Part shown: piece by piece, positions 16,664 through 25,515 of the stretch
Layout: every line of letters starts with the position of its first letter
Position numbering within the stretch: the first letter of the stretch is position 1
Origin: Bacillus sp. FJAT-49711
GTDB taxonomy: Bacteria > Bacillota > Bacilli > Bacillales > Bacillaceae_C
Length of the DNA stretch: 64,000 nucleotides
Reading direction: 5' to 3'
Assembly (NCBI RefSeq): GCF_018343715.1
Contig: NZ_JAGYPL010000001.1
Coordinates: 1,204,840 to 1,268,839, forward strand
Position numbers and translations under genes: made by a program
The notes under the pieces: generated by a model
Told to the model about the DNA's origin: nothing
Databases searched by the model: none
Seen by the model: the letters and a program-made list of their open reading frames with translations, nothing else

Positions 16664-18292
16664 TCATATTTTAATTAATTTATGTGTTCCATCAAATACA
16701 TATTGTTCATCCATTAATTGATGTATAAAGCTTTCGCCCATTTCATTTAAGTAATAATAAATATTCCATATACGCTCTTGGGGGATGCCATTTGGTCGTA
16801 AATGGCGTTCAATCCTATTATATTTGTCCAAAATAGTTTGATGCTTCATTTCAATCGATAAACTTGATTTTTGCTCTATAAAATTAATTTGATTCAAATG
16901 TATAGTGAGATTTTTTCTCGCTAAAGGCAATAATCCACGATCACTTTCTTCTAATCTTTTGAAAATGGAATGATACTGTTTTTCCATAAATGTTTTGAGA
17001 TTATCAAGAATATGATGCAACTTTTTATCTGCCATATTTTCTAAGAATAAAGCTTTATTTCGTGTAACTCCATTTTTAAGGATATCTTCAATAGACAGTT
17101 CCAAATCGTTTATGTCTCGTTCTATAGCAGCATCAAGAAATGTCATATTCATTCTTGGAATAATCGGGGGCATCTTAATCCCTAAAATGGCGAAAGCTTG
17201 TTTTAATTCGCCCCAGTAAGCGATTTCACCTGGTCCAGCTATGAAAGCCAGTGTTGGAAATAACCACTCCTGCATTAAGGGCCTTGATACGACATTATTG
17301 CTAAACTTCTCGGGATTCCGCCTTAATAATTCACTTAATTCTTCCTTATGTATCCGAAGTTCTGCTTTTTTTGAAAAAAAGCAATTGCCTACAGGATCGT
17401 AGTCCAATAAAATTCGCTCATTATGTAAGTAGTAAAATAAATTAGCTGCATCTTTTTCCATTTCAATGGCCTTTTTAAAACCATGATTCTCTATCTCTTT
17501 TTGTTGTTTTAAAACAGCTTGTGTTATATCTACATTTTGATCGATCATATTAGAAAAGAATGGTTCTTCCAGACGTCTTAAGCCAGGGTCAGCAGAATCT
17601 ATAATGAGCAAACCATAATCTTTAAAAAGGGACATAACGATAAAAGAAAAAAGATCAGTTATAGAGTCATATTCCGCGATTGCTGTATGTAATTCTGATA
17701 ATAAATCCTTCGTATTTTCCTTTTCTCCAAAATGCATGAAAACTGAATCGACCCAATTATGCATATCGTCTTTATTGAAATAAATATGCGAGCTCATTCT
17801 TTTTTCGTCATTATTGCCGGAAAAAGAAATCTTTTTTAGAGACTGTCCTGCTTCTGCATAGATATGATTGATTTCTAGGAAATCATGGTCTTCCCCTGCA
17901 ATCCAAAAAACAGGAATGACTGGTCTATTAAGCTTTTTTTCCTGCTCCTCAGCAAGCTTTATAATCGAGATAATTTTATGTATTGTATAAAGAGGTCCAG
18001 TTAATAAACCAGCTTGCTGTCCACCAATAACAACTACTGAACGTTCATCTTGAAGCTTATCTAATGATTTTTTTGTTTTATCGGTTTGAGGAAATTTCAT
18101 CATATAATTCTCAATTACTCTTACTATTCCAGCTCGATCTATATTTCTTGACATGAGATCACGATATCGCTTTTCATAAACAGTGTTCTCCGTTATATCG
18201 TAATGAAAAAAACCTTTTACAGGCTCTTTTTGTTCTATATAAAGAGAAGCAAAGTCGTTCGTCGCTGGAATGACTATGCTTTCAAGTTCCAT
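16664..18292 (-). CDS. bshC: Bacillithiol synthase BshC (cysteine-adding)
   Basis: BshC joins cysteine to GlcN-malate in the last step of bacillithiol synthesis, the low-molecular-weight thiol of Bacilli. The 542-residue product is the full family length and shows the nucleotidyltransferase-like segment with GGQQAGLLTGPLYTIHK near residue 90, FWIAGEDHDFLEI, and GPGEIAYWGEL. B. subtilis yllA (bshC) lies in this same place just upstream of mraZ. It ends at a strong terminator. The start is ATG at 18292. Confidence 0.95.
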   Translation of the reverse strand: MELESIVIPATNDFASLYIEQKEPVKGFFHYDITENTVYEKRYRDLMSRNIDRAGIVRVIENYMMKFPQTDKTKKSLDKLQDERSVVVIGGQQAGLLTGPLYTIHKIISIIKLAEEQEKKLNRPVIPVFWIAGEDHDFLEINHIYAEAGQSLKKISFSGNNDEKRMSSHIYFNKDDMHNWVDSVFMHFGEKENTKDLLSELHTAIAEYDSITDLFSFIVMSLFKDYGLLIIDSADPGLRRLEEPFFSNMIDQNVDITQAVLKQQKEIENHGFKKAIEMEKDAANLFYYLHNERILLDYDPVGNCFFSKKAELRIHKEELSELLRRNPEKFSNNVVSRPLMQEWLFPTLAFIAGPGEIAYWGELKQAFAILGIKMPPIIPRMNMTFLDAAIERDINDLELSIEDILKNGVTRNKALFLENMADKKLHHILDNLKTFMEKQYHSIFKRLEESDRGLLPLARKNLTIHLNQINFIEQKSSLSIEMKHQTILDKYNRIERHLRPNGIPQERIWNIYYYLNEMGESFIHQLMDEQYVFDGTHKLIKI

Positions 18293-18376
18293 AAGCCGTA
18301 CTTCCTTTCTATATTTTCTAAGCGTTAGTATAGCAAAAACTTATGAGAAAAGATATTATGTTGTTTTAAAATCTAT

Positions 18377-18772
18377 TTAATCGAACATTACAGCTTCAAT
18401 TGCCCGTGAAGCTGCTCCGTACAAAAGCAATCCTATGTATACAGCTGAAAACAATAAGAAATTTAGCCTCCAAAATCCTTGAAAAACCTTTCCATAATTA
18501 ACTTCTTCCTTTATCTTCCAATAAATATATGTAAATACTATCGCTGTCAATAAAATAAATAGAATGATCATCCAAAGGAAAGATTTGGACCAAATCGCCA
18601 ATATTAAATAATGCACCGAAAATATTAATATGAATGTTGTGACGTTGATGGCAGAGCTTTTAGCTTTTAGATGACTCTTAGTCCATTGTTTCACAATAAA
18701 AAATACAAGAGCATAGAGAAGCACGGGCAAAATGATAAAAATCGCTGCCAATGAGGATAAAAAAACTAGCAT
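18377..18772 (-). CDS. DUF3397 family membrane protein
   Basis: A 131-residue protein with four predicted membrane segments (about 5-27, 42-60, 67-88, 105-122). It fits the DUF3397 family, commonly found between panE and bshC in Bacillaceae. No function is known. Its ATG overlaps the panE stop (TAATG), so the two are translated together. No catalytic residues stand out. Confidence 0.8.
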   Translation of the reverse strand: MLVFLSSLAAIFIILPVLLYALVFFIVKQWTKSHLKAKSSAINVTTFILIFSVHYLILAIWSKSFLWMIILFILLTAIVFTYIYWKIKEEVNYGKVFQGFWRLNFLLFSAVYIGLLLYGAASRAIEAVMFD

Positions 18773-19671
18773 TATTCCCTAAATCCCCCTTCTAATTCCT
18801 TCCCTTTTATCATGTTGAAAACTAAGTTTGCGAAGGGTAAAGCATGTCCTTTTTTATTTCCTTGCTCAATGATGTATCCTAAAATTGCGTCTATTTCGGT
18901 TTTTCTTCCTTCTTTTAAATCCTTTAGCGTCGAAGAAATATTATGTTTTGTTTTTAAGCAGATCGATTCCACTTCTTGCAATGAATCTTCTTTATTCATT
19001 TCAGGGAAAAGTGGCAGGATTTCATTAAAAAGCATTAAGAACAATTCATAATAGTACGGATTTTCAATGATCTTACCATTGTTGACATTAAAAATGGCCG
19101 TCAAGGAATTAATTAATGCATTGACAATTAGTTTAGAATGAAGCATTTTTTTATAATTTTTTTGAAATTGAAAAGGAAAATATTGATTATTCGTATTTGG
19201 AAAGTTATCGAAATCATGAGGTAGTCCTCGAAAAGCAGCAATATTCGTTTTTCCTACCCCTGTATGATTTATAGTCCCATAATCAATTCTTAGCACTCCA
19301 TGCTCTACAGTCCCAGCATAAATGGAAGTATGAGGCAAAGCATCAAGCAGCCGCAAATGCCCCATGCCGTTTTGGATAAAAAGAAGTGGAATATGTTTAG
19401 GAATCATATGAAGTACTTGTTCCAATGAACTTAAATCATATTGTTTTACAGATACAACAATAAAATCCTGATCTGTAATATTTTCATAATTTCCGTTTCC
19501 TTTTATTGCACATCTTATTTTAGTATTTTCGCGTATTAATGTAACACCTTGATTATTTAAAATAATTGCCTGTTTATTCGTTTTAGTAAAGATTGTTACA
19601 TCACGATCAGAGCTAAGATAAGCTCCAAAAAGAAGACCCACAGCACCGCCGCCAATTACTCCAATTTTCAC
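18772..19671 (-). CDS. panE: 2-dehydropantoate 2-reductase (YlbQ type)
   Basis: This enzyme reduces ketopantoate to pantoate with NADPH in the pantothenate and coenzyme A pathway. The N-terminal Rossmann loop GVIGGGAVGLLFGAYL is plain, with VKQYDL and QNGMGH in the nucleotide domain and the catalytic-helix segment KLIVNALINSLTAIF in the C-terminal half. 299 residues is normal. In B. subtilis ylbQ (panE) holds the same position. Many relatives in this family reduce other 2-oxo acids, so the exact substrate is inferred from gene order. Confidence 0.88.
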   Translation of the reverse strand: MKIGVIGGGAVGLLFGAYLSSDRDVTIFTKTNKQAIILNNQGVTLIRENTKIRCAIKGNGNYENITDQDFIVVSVKQYDLSSLEQVLHMIPKHIPLLFIQNGMGHLRLLDALPHTSIYAGTVEHGVLRIDYGTINHTGVGKTNIAAFRGLPHDFDNFPNTNNQYFPFQFQKNYKKMLHSKLIVNALINSLTAIFNVNNGKIIENPYYYELFLMLFNEILPLFPEMNKEDSLQEVESICLKTKHNISSTLKDLKEGRKTEIDAILGYIIEQGNKKGHALPFANLVFNMIKGKELEGGFRE

Positions 19672-19741
19672 TTCATCACCTAGTATTCATTCATATAGGA
19701 CTATTGTAACAAAGTTCTTGCAATCTGGGTATTTAAAATAA

Positions 19742-21274
19742 TCAGACAGGAAAAACTGGATGTTTGCGCCTGCTTTTGGGAATTTCTTTCGTTTCATAGA
19801 AAGAAAACCTAGTAATGAGTGTTTCCCTTAATTCATTAGGTGCTACAATTTCATCTATGATTAATTCAGACGCCAATTTATAAATATCAATATGTTCCTT
19901 ATATTCTTCTTGTCTTTTTCTAATAAATTCTGCTCGTTCAATCGGATTTTCCATTTCAAGAATCTTATTAGAATACACCGCATTAACTGCTGCTTCCGGC
20001 CCCATTACCGCTATTTGGGCAGTCGGTAACGCAATACAGCAATCAGGCTCAAATGCAGGACCTGCCATCGCATATAGGCCTGCTCCATAAGCCTTCCTAA
20101 TAATGACAGATATTTTAGGTACTGTTGCTGAGCTCATTGCTGCAATAAACTTGGCTCCATGCCTAATGATTCCCGAGCGCTCCACTTTCGTACCTATCAT
20201 AAACCCCGGCACATCAGCAAGAAAAAGGAGAGGAATATGAAATGCGTCACATAATTGAATAAACCTTGCCCCTTTATCCGCGGAGTCAATAAAGAGTACT
20301 CCTCCTTTTATTTTTGGTTGATTGGCAATGATACCAATGACTCTGCCGCCTATTCTTGCAAAGCCAGTAATCAGTTCAGGCGCAAAAAGCTTCTTTATTT
20401 CAAAAAAACTTCCCCCATCAATTATTGTGCTAATTCCTTCATACATGTCAAAAGGAAGGTTCTGATTTATAGGAATAATAGATTCAAGTGATCTTACATT
20501 GATAGGTTCTTTAACTTTCTCTTTCTTAGTCCTTCCTTCATAATTTGGCGGAAAATAAGAAAGATATGTCTTAACTGCTGCAATAGCTTCTTCCTCTGTT
20601 TCTACCAATATATCACCACAACCACTGATAGAACAATGCATTCGAGCCCCGCCCATTTCTTCTAAAGAAACTTTTTCACCAATGACCTTTTCAGCCATTC
20701 TCGGTGAGCCTAAATACATTGAGGCATTATTTTCAACCATGATAACGCAGTCGCAAAATGCCGGAATATAGGCACCACCTGCTGCAGATGGACCAAATAA
20801 AATACAAACTTGAGGGATCATCCCTGATAATTTTACTTGATTATGAAAAATCCTGCCTGCTCCACGTCGATTAGGAAACATATTAAGTTGATCGGTTATC
20901 CTTGCCCCTGCAGAATCCACTAAATATAAAAGAGGCACCTTTAATTTTTCTGCAGTTTCTTGGATGCGAATAATTTTTTCTACTGTTCTTTCACCCCAAG
21001 ATCCCGCTTTGACTGTAGAATCATTAGCCATTACACAAACTATTTGACCGTTTATTTTGCCGATTGCCGTTACAACACCATCTGCTGGAAGATCTTTTGA
21101 ATTAAAATTAGCAAACAGTCCATCTTCTTCATACTCTCCATCATCAAAAAGAAGGGAAAGCCGTTCTCTTACAAACAGCTTATTTTGAACCTTTAATTTT
21201 TCATGATATTTCTCTTTGCCACCTTTAAGAACCGACCTTCGCTTCTCTTCTAGTTTTTCAAAATAAGAAGACAA
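19742..21274 (-). CDS. Acyl-CoA carboxylase, carboxyltransferase subunit
   Basis: A 510-residue biotin-dependent carboxyltransferase of the propionyl-CoA/methylcrotonyl-CoA/MmdA family: N-terminal LEEKRRSVLKGGKEKYHEK, crotonase-fold halves with the oxyanion-hole segments GPSAAGGAYIPA and KAYGAGLYAM, and VPGFMIGTKVE. It would move CO2 from carboxybiotin to an acyl-CoA; the substrate cannot be read from sequence. The TTG start follows AAGGAGG. A small biotin carrier gene lies about 730 bp upstream, but no biotin carboxylase gene is in the window. Acetyl-CoA specificity is unlikely, since AccA/AccD are separate shorter proteins. Confidence 0.88.
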   Translation of the reverse strand: MSSYFEKLEEKRRSVLKGGKEKYHEKLKVQNKLFVRERLSLLFDDGEYEEDGLFANFNSKDLPADGVVTAIGKINGQIVCVMANDSTVKAGSWGERTVEKIIRIQETAEKLKVPLLYLVDSAGARITDQLNMFPNRRGAGRIFHNQVKLSGMIPQVCILFGPSAAGGAYIPAFCDCVIMVENNASMYLGSPRMAEKVIGEKVSLEEMGGARMHCSISGCGDILVETEEEAIAAVKTYLSYFPPNYEGRTKKEKVKEPINVRSLESIIPINQNLPFDMYEGISTIIDGGSFFEIKKLFAPELITGFARIGGRVIGIIANQPKIKGGVLFIDSADKGARFIQLCDAFHIPLLFLADVPGFMIGTKVERSGIIRHGAKFIAAMSSATVPKISVIIRKAYGAGLYAMAGPAFEPDCCIALPTAQIAVMGPEAAVNAVYSNKILEMENPIERAEFIRKRQEEYKEHIDIYKLASELIIDEIVAPNELRETLITRFSFYETKEIPKSRRKHPVFPV

Positions 21275-21613
21275 TGGATGACCTCCTTTTTATGATCCTA
21301 TTCTGTATTTAATGAAATAAATAATCTACATAAAACGCGTGTGCCCGCAACCGTTGATTTCACAGTATTTGAAAAATAAACGGATAAATTCCGTTTAAAT
21401 TGGGAAATACTCACATTTTCTTAAAAATAAAGGAGGTTTTTCCGTTTATACAATGCAAATCTCTAGATTTTGTCTTATTTAGAGCTGTTAATCGGAATAT
21501 CTCCTCTTAAATCTGTCTTTTAAGCTCCACTATATGCATTAGCAGGAAATTCTCCGCCTATGAATTCTCATACTCTACACGAAAATCAACAATTTAAAAC
21601 AAAGTCTGTTATG

Positions 21614-21916
21614 GTTGGTTGAAGCGAAAATGCGAGACTCCTGCTCAGCTAAAGGCGGCCACGTCCTGTGACCACTCCCGACACTAAGACGTCCTGTCTG
21701 TTGCAGGACCAGCGGGACAGGTAAGACCACACAGGCGTTTACGCCGAGGAGGCTCATGGAAATGCGTAAGCGCCTTGACGAGCCCCGACAAGCATAAGCG
21801 CAGCGGCTTGCCTTTTAGCCACGTAGTAATATGACTTATGACCTCGAGGGGCCAGGCGCTGCAGCTAGACAAACCGCCCGCCCCGTGGAAAACTAGCAAC
21901 TGTAGCGGAAACCAAC
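21614..21916 (-). repeat. Long composite intergenic repeat, GTTGGTT...AACCAAC ends
   Basis: A 303-bp GC-rich block bounded by GTTGGTT (21614) and AACCAAC (21910), a matched variant of the GTTGATT/AATCAAC ends of other copies. It contains the module AGCTAAA..CGGCCACGTCCTGTG (21641-21697) shared with copies at 51.6 and 58.2 kb, and a second segment (about 21740-21890) ending CAGGCGCTGCAGCTAGACAA that looks like another repeat nested within it. Open frames here have no ribosome sites. The rest of the 21275-22008 gap is AT-rich and shows nothing clear. Confidence 0.75.
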
Positions 21917-22008
21917 CACGCACTATCTTTGTAGTAAAAGCAGCTTTTTTTGAAAAAACATTGAAAATCAATACAAAAATACATAATCATCATTTCTGAT
22001 AGTCTATA

Positions 22009-22224
22009 TCAAGATTCCAATACTATAAGTACATCCCCTTCATTTACAAAATCATCTGCCTTCACTCTTAATTCCTTAATTTTTCCAGGTTCCATTGTTT
22101 CAATCGGAATCTCCATTTTCATTGATTCAAGAACAATTACCACCTGTCCTTTCGTTACTTCCTCACCAACTGCTGATGTAACCCTTAAAACAATACCTGT
22201 GATTGGTGATTCAATTGTGTTCAT
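22009..22224 (-). CDS. Small biotin carboxyl carrier protein
   Basis: A free-standing biotinyl domain of 71 residues with the biotin-acceptor motif ESMKME (lysine at about residue 36) and the usual flanking PITG and G..V..GDVL turns. It would carry carboxybiotin for the acyl-CoA carboxylase encoded downstream on the same strand. The ATG follows AGGGAGGG. BCCP-only proteins of this size (YngHB type) are known in Bacillus. A lipoyl role is less likely because the acceptor has MKM rather than DKA. Confidence 0.9.
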   Translation of the reverse strand: MNTIESPITGIVLRVTSAVGEEVTKGQVVIVLESMKMEIPIETMEPGKIKELRVKADDFVNEGDVLIVLES

Positions 22225-22405
22225 TCAGCAATCCCTCCCTATTACAATTGTCTCTTCATTTCAACCCTGAATAAATTTGTGCTTTGTTATATAATATTGA
22301 TTAAGGTCATACAACATGATTGTTGTATTTTTTCTAACAACATAGTTGCTTTCAGAGTTTCTAATGATCTTATGTCACTCAATAATACGTAAGGGGGAAC
22401 TTAAC

Positions 22406-22879
22406 ATGACTGCTAAGGTTGAAAAGTTAAAAATTAACTATAAAACAATGGAAGAATTTAAAAAGTTTAAAGAATATGGTGTACAGGAACTTTCTATGCT
22501 GGAGGATTTAGAGGCGAATATGATTGAGGATGATTCCCTTTCACCTTTTTATGGCATATATTTTGGAGATAAGCTTGTCGCGCGAATGAGCCTATATCGT
22601 AGGGATTCTCGTTTCGATCAATATTTCGAGCCACCTCAAGATTATTTAGAAATATGGAAGCTGGAAGTACTGCCAGGATATCAAAATAAGAAATATGGAC
22701 AGAAACTAATTAATTATGCAAAAAGCTATAATATGCCAATCAAAACGAATCCACGTATGAATTCTCGGAAGTTTTTTGAAAATCTAGGATTTAAGCCGGT
22801 AACTTATGAAGTGGACCGAGACTTGGGAGAAAATCCGCTTGTCTGGTACCCAGAAGGAGTTACGGAGCAAAAACATTAA
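22406..22879 (+). CDS. ylbP: GNAT-family N-acetyltransferase YlbP
   Basis: A 157-residue acetyltransferase of the GNAT fold: acetyl-CoA would be bound at the segment LEVLPGYQNKKYGQKLINYA, which has the motif-A pattern, with NSRKFFENLGF in the C-terminal strand. The substrate is unknown. The frame is open 20 codons further up, but the ATG at 22406 follows AAGGGGGAACT and gives the expected N-terminus MTAKVEKLKI. Position between gerR and panE matches B. subtilis ylbP. It is divergent from the biotin carrier gene. Confidence 0.88.
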   Translation: MTAKVEKLKINYKTMEEFKKFKEYGVQELSMLEDLEANMIEDDSLSPFYGIYFGDKLVARMSLYRRDSRFDQYFEPPQDYLEIWKLEVLPGYQNKKYGQKLINYAKSYNMPIKTNPRMNSRKFFENLGFKPVTYEVDRDLGENPLVWYPEGVTEQKH

Positions 22880-22987
22880 AATAGATCTTTTTTCCTATGA
22901 ATCACTTTAAAAAAGTTGAATCTATTTTTCTATATACCCGTATAATGATATGTAGCAATTATTATTTTTACATCAGGAGGTTTTTGT

Positions 22988-23431
22988 TTGAAACGAACAG
23001 GAGAAATTACATTAGGTATAATCGGGATCATTTTAAGTGTGCTAACCGCTTTAGTTGGAATGTTCTTTATGTGGATTAGTAAATCGGAAGAAATTAAATC
23101 ATTCGTTTTTGAGGAGTCGTTAAATGATCCAACAGTTACTCCGGAGGATATTGAATTAGTCCTTAATTTTATGGGCGGCGGCGGATGGGCGTTAATTATC
23201 GCTGCAATCCTCGGCGTCATTCTAGGCATAATTGGAGTTATAGCCATTAAAGGAAATAAAAAACCTAAACTTGCTGGGGCAATGTTCATTATTGGTACTG
23301 TTTTAGTTGGTGTCATTTCCTTTGGCTTTGGATTCTTGCCCGCTATACTCTACTTAATTGCTGGAATTATGTGTTTCGCCAGAAAGCCATCACTGCCTTC
23401 ACCGAGTGATGAACAATTGGAAAGTTTTTAA
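22988..23431 (+). CDS. DUF4064 family membrane protein
   Basis: A 147-residue protein with about three membrane segments (roughly residues 7-28, 59-84 and 94-127) and Gly-rich stretches such as GGGGWALIIAAILGVILG. It fits DUF4064, small membrane proteins with no known function. The TTG start follows AGGAGG at good spacing. B. subtilis has no gene here between ylbO and ylbP, so it is an added gene. It converges on gerR with a shared terminator. Confidence 0.75.
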   Translation: MKRTGEITLGIIGIILSVLTALVGMFFMWISKSEEIKSFVFEESLNDPTVTPEDIELVLNFMGGGGWALIIAAILGVILGIIGVIAIKGNKKPKLAGAMFIIGTVLVGVISFGFGFLPAILYLIAGIMCFARKPSLPSPSDEQLESF

Positions 23432-23446
23432 GCCGATTCTAAATTC

Positions 23447-23473
23447 AAAGAGCCGTGACATACACGGCTCTTT
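23447..23473. terminator. Bidirectional terminator between DUF4064 gene and gerR
   Basis: AAAGAGCCGTG, loop ACATA, CACGGCTCTTT: a perfect 11-bp stem with T-rich sequence on the plus side and a matching run on the minus side. It lies in the 50-bp convergent gap. Confidence 0.88.
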
Positions 23474-23481
23474 CTCTTAAA

Positions 23482-24054
23482 CTAAAAAGGTACTTTGATT
23501 TTCTCCCCATCTGACAATTCCCCCGCCATTTTCCTAGCTTTATCTATAAGAGTGATGAGAGAACGATATTCACCCTTCAATTGGTTAAATTCCTTTGTCA
23601 ACTCTTCTAAGGCCTTCACTGCTTCTTCCTTTTCTATTTTGTGCAGCATACTCTCATTAATAAGTCGATCGTTCTCATGTTTATATTTTTCTATAGCGGC
23701 AAGCTCATTCTCAAGCTTCTGAAAAAAAAGTATGGCATCTGAAAGAATAACCGAGTCATTCATACTTATATTTTTGCCTTTAGAATCTTCTTGAACAACT
23801 TCTTGCGCTTCAACACTTTTTTCTTTTTTATTCTCATTCCTTTGTTTCTTTGCTAGTTCTATTCCTTCTTTATATTTTTTTCGAATGTTGGAATTCCAGC
23901 GAAAACCACATGCTGCAGCTGTTCTTTTCAGTTTTTTTCCTGCTTCCTCAAAAGCCTGGAGTTGCGTGCTTCCTTCTCTTATATAGGCAAGCACCAATTC
24001 CGCAAGCACTAAATCCTCATCAGAAGTCCAAGCATCCTGCCGTGCAGCTGTCAT
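23482..24054 (-). CDS. gerR: RsfA-family transcription factor GerR
   Basis: GerR (YlbO) is a mother-cell regulator that in B. subtilis turns off part of the sigma-E regulon and affects spore coat genes. The 190-residue protein has an N-terminal Myb/SANT-like DNA-binding domain ([20 protein letters not shown], then [13 protein letters not shown]), a charged linker and a C-terminal coiled coil (about residues 105-175). The ATG follows AGGGGTG. CATATACT about 25 bases before the start resembles a sigma-E -10 box, in line with its known control, but the -35 is poor. Confidence 0.85.
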   Translation of the reverse strand: MTAARQDAWTSDEDLVLAELVLAYIREGSTQLQAFEEAGKKLKRTAAACGFRWNSNIRKKYKEGIELAKKQRNENKKEKSVEAQEVVQEDSKGKNISMNDSVILSDAILFFQKLENELAAIEKYKHENDRLINESMLHKIEKEEAVKALEELTKEFNQLKGEYRSLITLIDKARKMAGELSDGEKIKVPF

Positions 24055-24129
24055 TGTATCACCCCTATTTTTTTCTAAGTATATGCAGATATAAGGGTAG
24101 ATAGAATCCGGCTCTAGTAAATTAATAGC

Positions 24130-24166
24130 AAAAAGCGTGAAGAGATTCTAACTCTTCACGCTTTTA
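24130..24166 (-). terminator. Terminator of ylbN-rpmF
   Basis: AAAAGCGTGAAGAG, loop of seven, CTCTTCACGCTTTTT on the minus strand, about 12 bases past the rpmF stop. The stem is 14 bp and perfect. Confidence 0.92.
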
Positions 24167-24177
24167 TAGGGATTTAT

Positions 24178-24351
24178 TTAGTTGCTTACTACTTCTTTTC
24201 CTTTATACGTTCCACACTCTTTGCAAACACGGTGTGCAAGTTTCATTTCTCCACAGTTCGGGCAAGCTACCATTCCTGGGACCTGTAATTTAAAATGAGT
24301 GCGGCGTTTTCTTTTCACAGTTTTGGATGTTCTTCTAGCTGGTACGGCCAT
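24178..24351 (-). CDS. rpmF: 50S ribosomal protein L32
   Basis: L32 is a small zinc-ribbon protein of the large ribosomal subunit. The 57-residue form starts [20 protein letters not shown] and has four zinc ligands in CPNCG and CKECG. A longer frame opens three codons up but the ATG at 24351 is preceded by AGGAGGTGG at the right distance and matches the universal N-terminus. It is about 30 bp downstream of the YceD/YlbN gene, a pairing conserved across many bacteria. With all four cysteines it is the zinc-binding form. Confidence 0.97.
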   Translation of the reverse strand: MAVPARRTSKTVKRKRRTHFKLQVPGMVACPNCGEMKLAHRVCKECGTYKGKEVVSN

Positions 24352-24383
24352 TCTTCCCACCTCCTTAAAAGACTAAATATTGC

Positions 24384-24929
24384 TTACTCTTTTTTATCTT
24401 TCAATAATGCTGCGAGACCAGCAAGACGAGGATCAATCTTTGGTTTTTGCTGTTCTAGTTTAAACTGATCTTCCGTCATAACTTCCCAATCTTGCCCTGA
24501 TTGAAGTGTTTCCTTATTTTTTGCATCTTCAGAAATTACTTGCATTGGAATTTCTAATAATATCAGTTCTTCAATAACGGGAATTAAATCTACAACACCT
24601 TCATTTGCCTCATGAATCTCCTGTTCCTCATCAGAGGAATATTCAAATCCAAGTGGTTTTAATATAAAAGTTTCCGTTGAAAAAATATCGATTGGATATG
24701 TAACATCTACAAGCGTACGGGAACATGGCAATATTAAATTTCCAGTTAAATGAAGATGAAACACAGCCTTCTGTGAATCAATACGTGCTGTACCTTTCAC
24801 ATGTATAGGCGATGCATCCCTAATTTCAAGATCCCTTTGTCTGAGATCATTTGAAACATCGACTTTTTCGTCTATTTTTAGTTCAACATCACGAAATTTT
24901 TGCAGTTGTAAAACCGTCCATCTCATCAT
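24384..24929 (-). CDS. ylbN: YceD family protein YlbN (DUF177)
   Basis: YceD proteins sit upstream of rpmF in most bacteria and are linked to 23S rRNA or large-subunit maturation; the precise role is not settled. The product (about 181 residues) has the conserved central part VKGTARIDSQK, CSRTLVDV and YPIDIFSTE, with an acidic middle segment (SSDEEQEIHEANEG) and a basic end containing DPRLAGLAALL, the family C-terminal signature. Start codons at 24935 (GTG), 24929 and 24926 (ATG) are all possible; 24929 is chosen on spacing from AGAGG. Confidence 0.92.
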   Translation of the reverse strand: MMRWTVLQLQKFRDVELKIDEKVDVSNDLRQRDLEIRDASPIHVKGTARIDSQKAVFHLHLTGNLILPCSRTLVDVTYPIDIFSTETFILKPLGFEYSSDEEQEIHEANEGVVDLIPVIEELILLEIPMQVISEDAKNKETLQSGQDWEVMTEDQFKLEQQKPKIDPRLAGLAALLKDKKE

Positions 24930-25102
24930 GATCACCTCTAGGCAACAAAAGTAATTATAGCTTTCACTTATATGTTTGTCAATAAATTACGCAAATGTGG
25001 GAAATAATTTATTCACTTTTTTCCCGTATTCCTTAATCTCTCCTTTATATTATACGTATTTTCAATTCTAATACTTCAATAATGATTCGGGCGGGTATCT
25101 AT

Positions 25103-25129
25103 ACTTGAACATTTCGTCTGCATACACTA
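25103..25129 (+). promoter_or_regulatory. Mother-cell type (sigma-E/sigma-K) promoter for the His-rich protein
   Basis: CATACACTA at 25121-25129 fits the -10 consensus of both sigma-E (CATACAnT) and sigma-K (CATAnnnTA). An AC at 25103-25104, 16 bases upstream, fits the short sigma-K -35. The predicted start of transcription is about 20 bases before the ribosome site. A 7-bp inverted repeat (TTCGTCT at 25113, AGACGAA at 25133) spans the -10 and could be an operator. Match is by eye only. Confidence 0.5.
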
Positions 25130-25159
25130 AGTAGACGAATTGTACATGGGGGTGAAAAT

Positions 25160-25402
25160 ATGAAGAGTTCAAGACAAATCCCTATCGTTATGCCTACTCC
25201 GGTGGGATATCCCGTTTATCCAAGCTACGGATATCCAGGGTACCCTATTAATGTTGGGTTTAATCCTGTATATCATTCTGGCTATTATGGACATCATGGT
25301 TATCATGGGCACCACGGGCACCATTGGAATCATGATCATCACGGACATCATAATAGCCATCATAATGGCCATCATCATGGTCATCGTGAATCATCATTTT
25401 GA
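25160..25402 (+). CDS. Histidine-rich Tyr/Pro/Gly protein, probable spore coat component
   Basis: I do not recognise a named family. The 80-residue product has a short polar start (MKSSRQIPIVMPTP), a Tyr/Pro/Gly segment (YPVYPSYGYPGYPIN) and a C-terminal half in which about every second or third residue is His, often as HHG or HH, ending ESSF. No signal peptide or membrane segment is seen. The make-up is like spore coat and metal-binding low-complexity proteins. The strong GGGGGTGA ribosome site, the mother-cell-type promoter and the own terminator make a real monocistronic gene likely. Metal (nickel, zinc or copper) binding is inference from composition. Confidence 0.75.
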   Translation: MKSSRQIPIVMPTPVGYPVYPSYGYPGYPINVGFNPVYHSGYYGHHGYHGHHGHHWNHDHHGHHNSHHNGHHHGHRESSF

Positions 25403-25403
25403 A

Positions 25404-25424
25404 TATAGGGGCAAGTGCCCCTAT
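25404..25424 (+). terminator. Terminator of the His-rich protein gene
   Basis: ATAGGGGC, loop AAGT, GCCCCTAT, then TTCTATTTCC. The stem starts two bases past the stop codon. Confidence 0.8.
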
Positions 25425-25515
25425 TTCTATTTCCTTGCTATTTTAAATTTTTATCATCTCAGGTATGATGGAATGTATCAACTACAGTTCATAGTAGCTA
25501 TTGGAGGATTATTAA

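Noticed and set aside
21575-21971. Two overlapping minus-strand frames in the composite repeat
   Set aside because: Repeat-derived, Arg/Pro/Gly-rich, without ribosome sites.
25169-25384. Met/Ile-rich minus-strand frame opposite the His-rich gene
   Set aside because: A mirror of the His codons (ATG/CAT); the plus strand has ribosome site, promoter and terminator.
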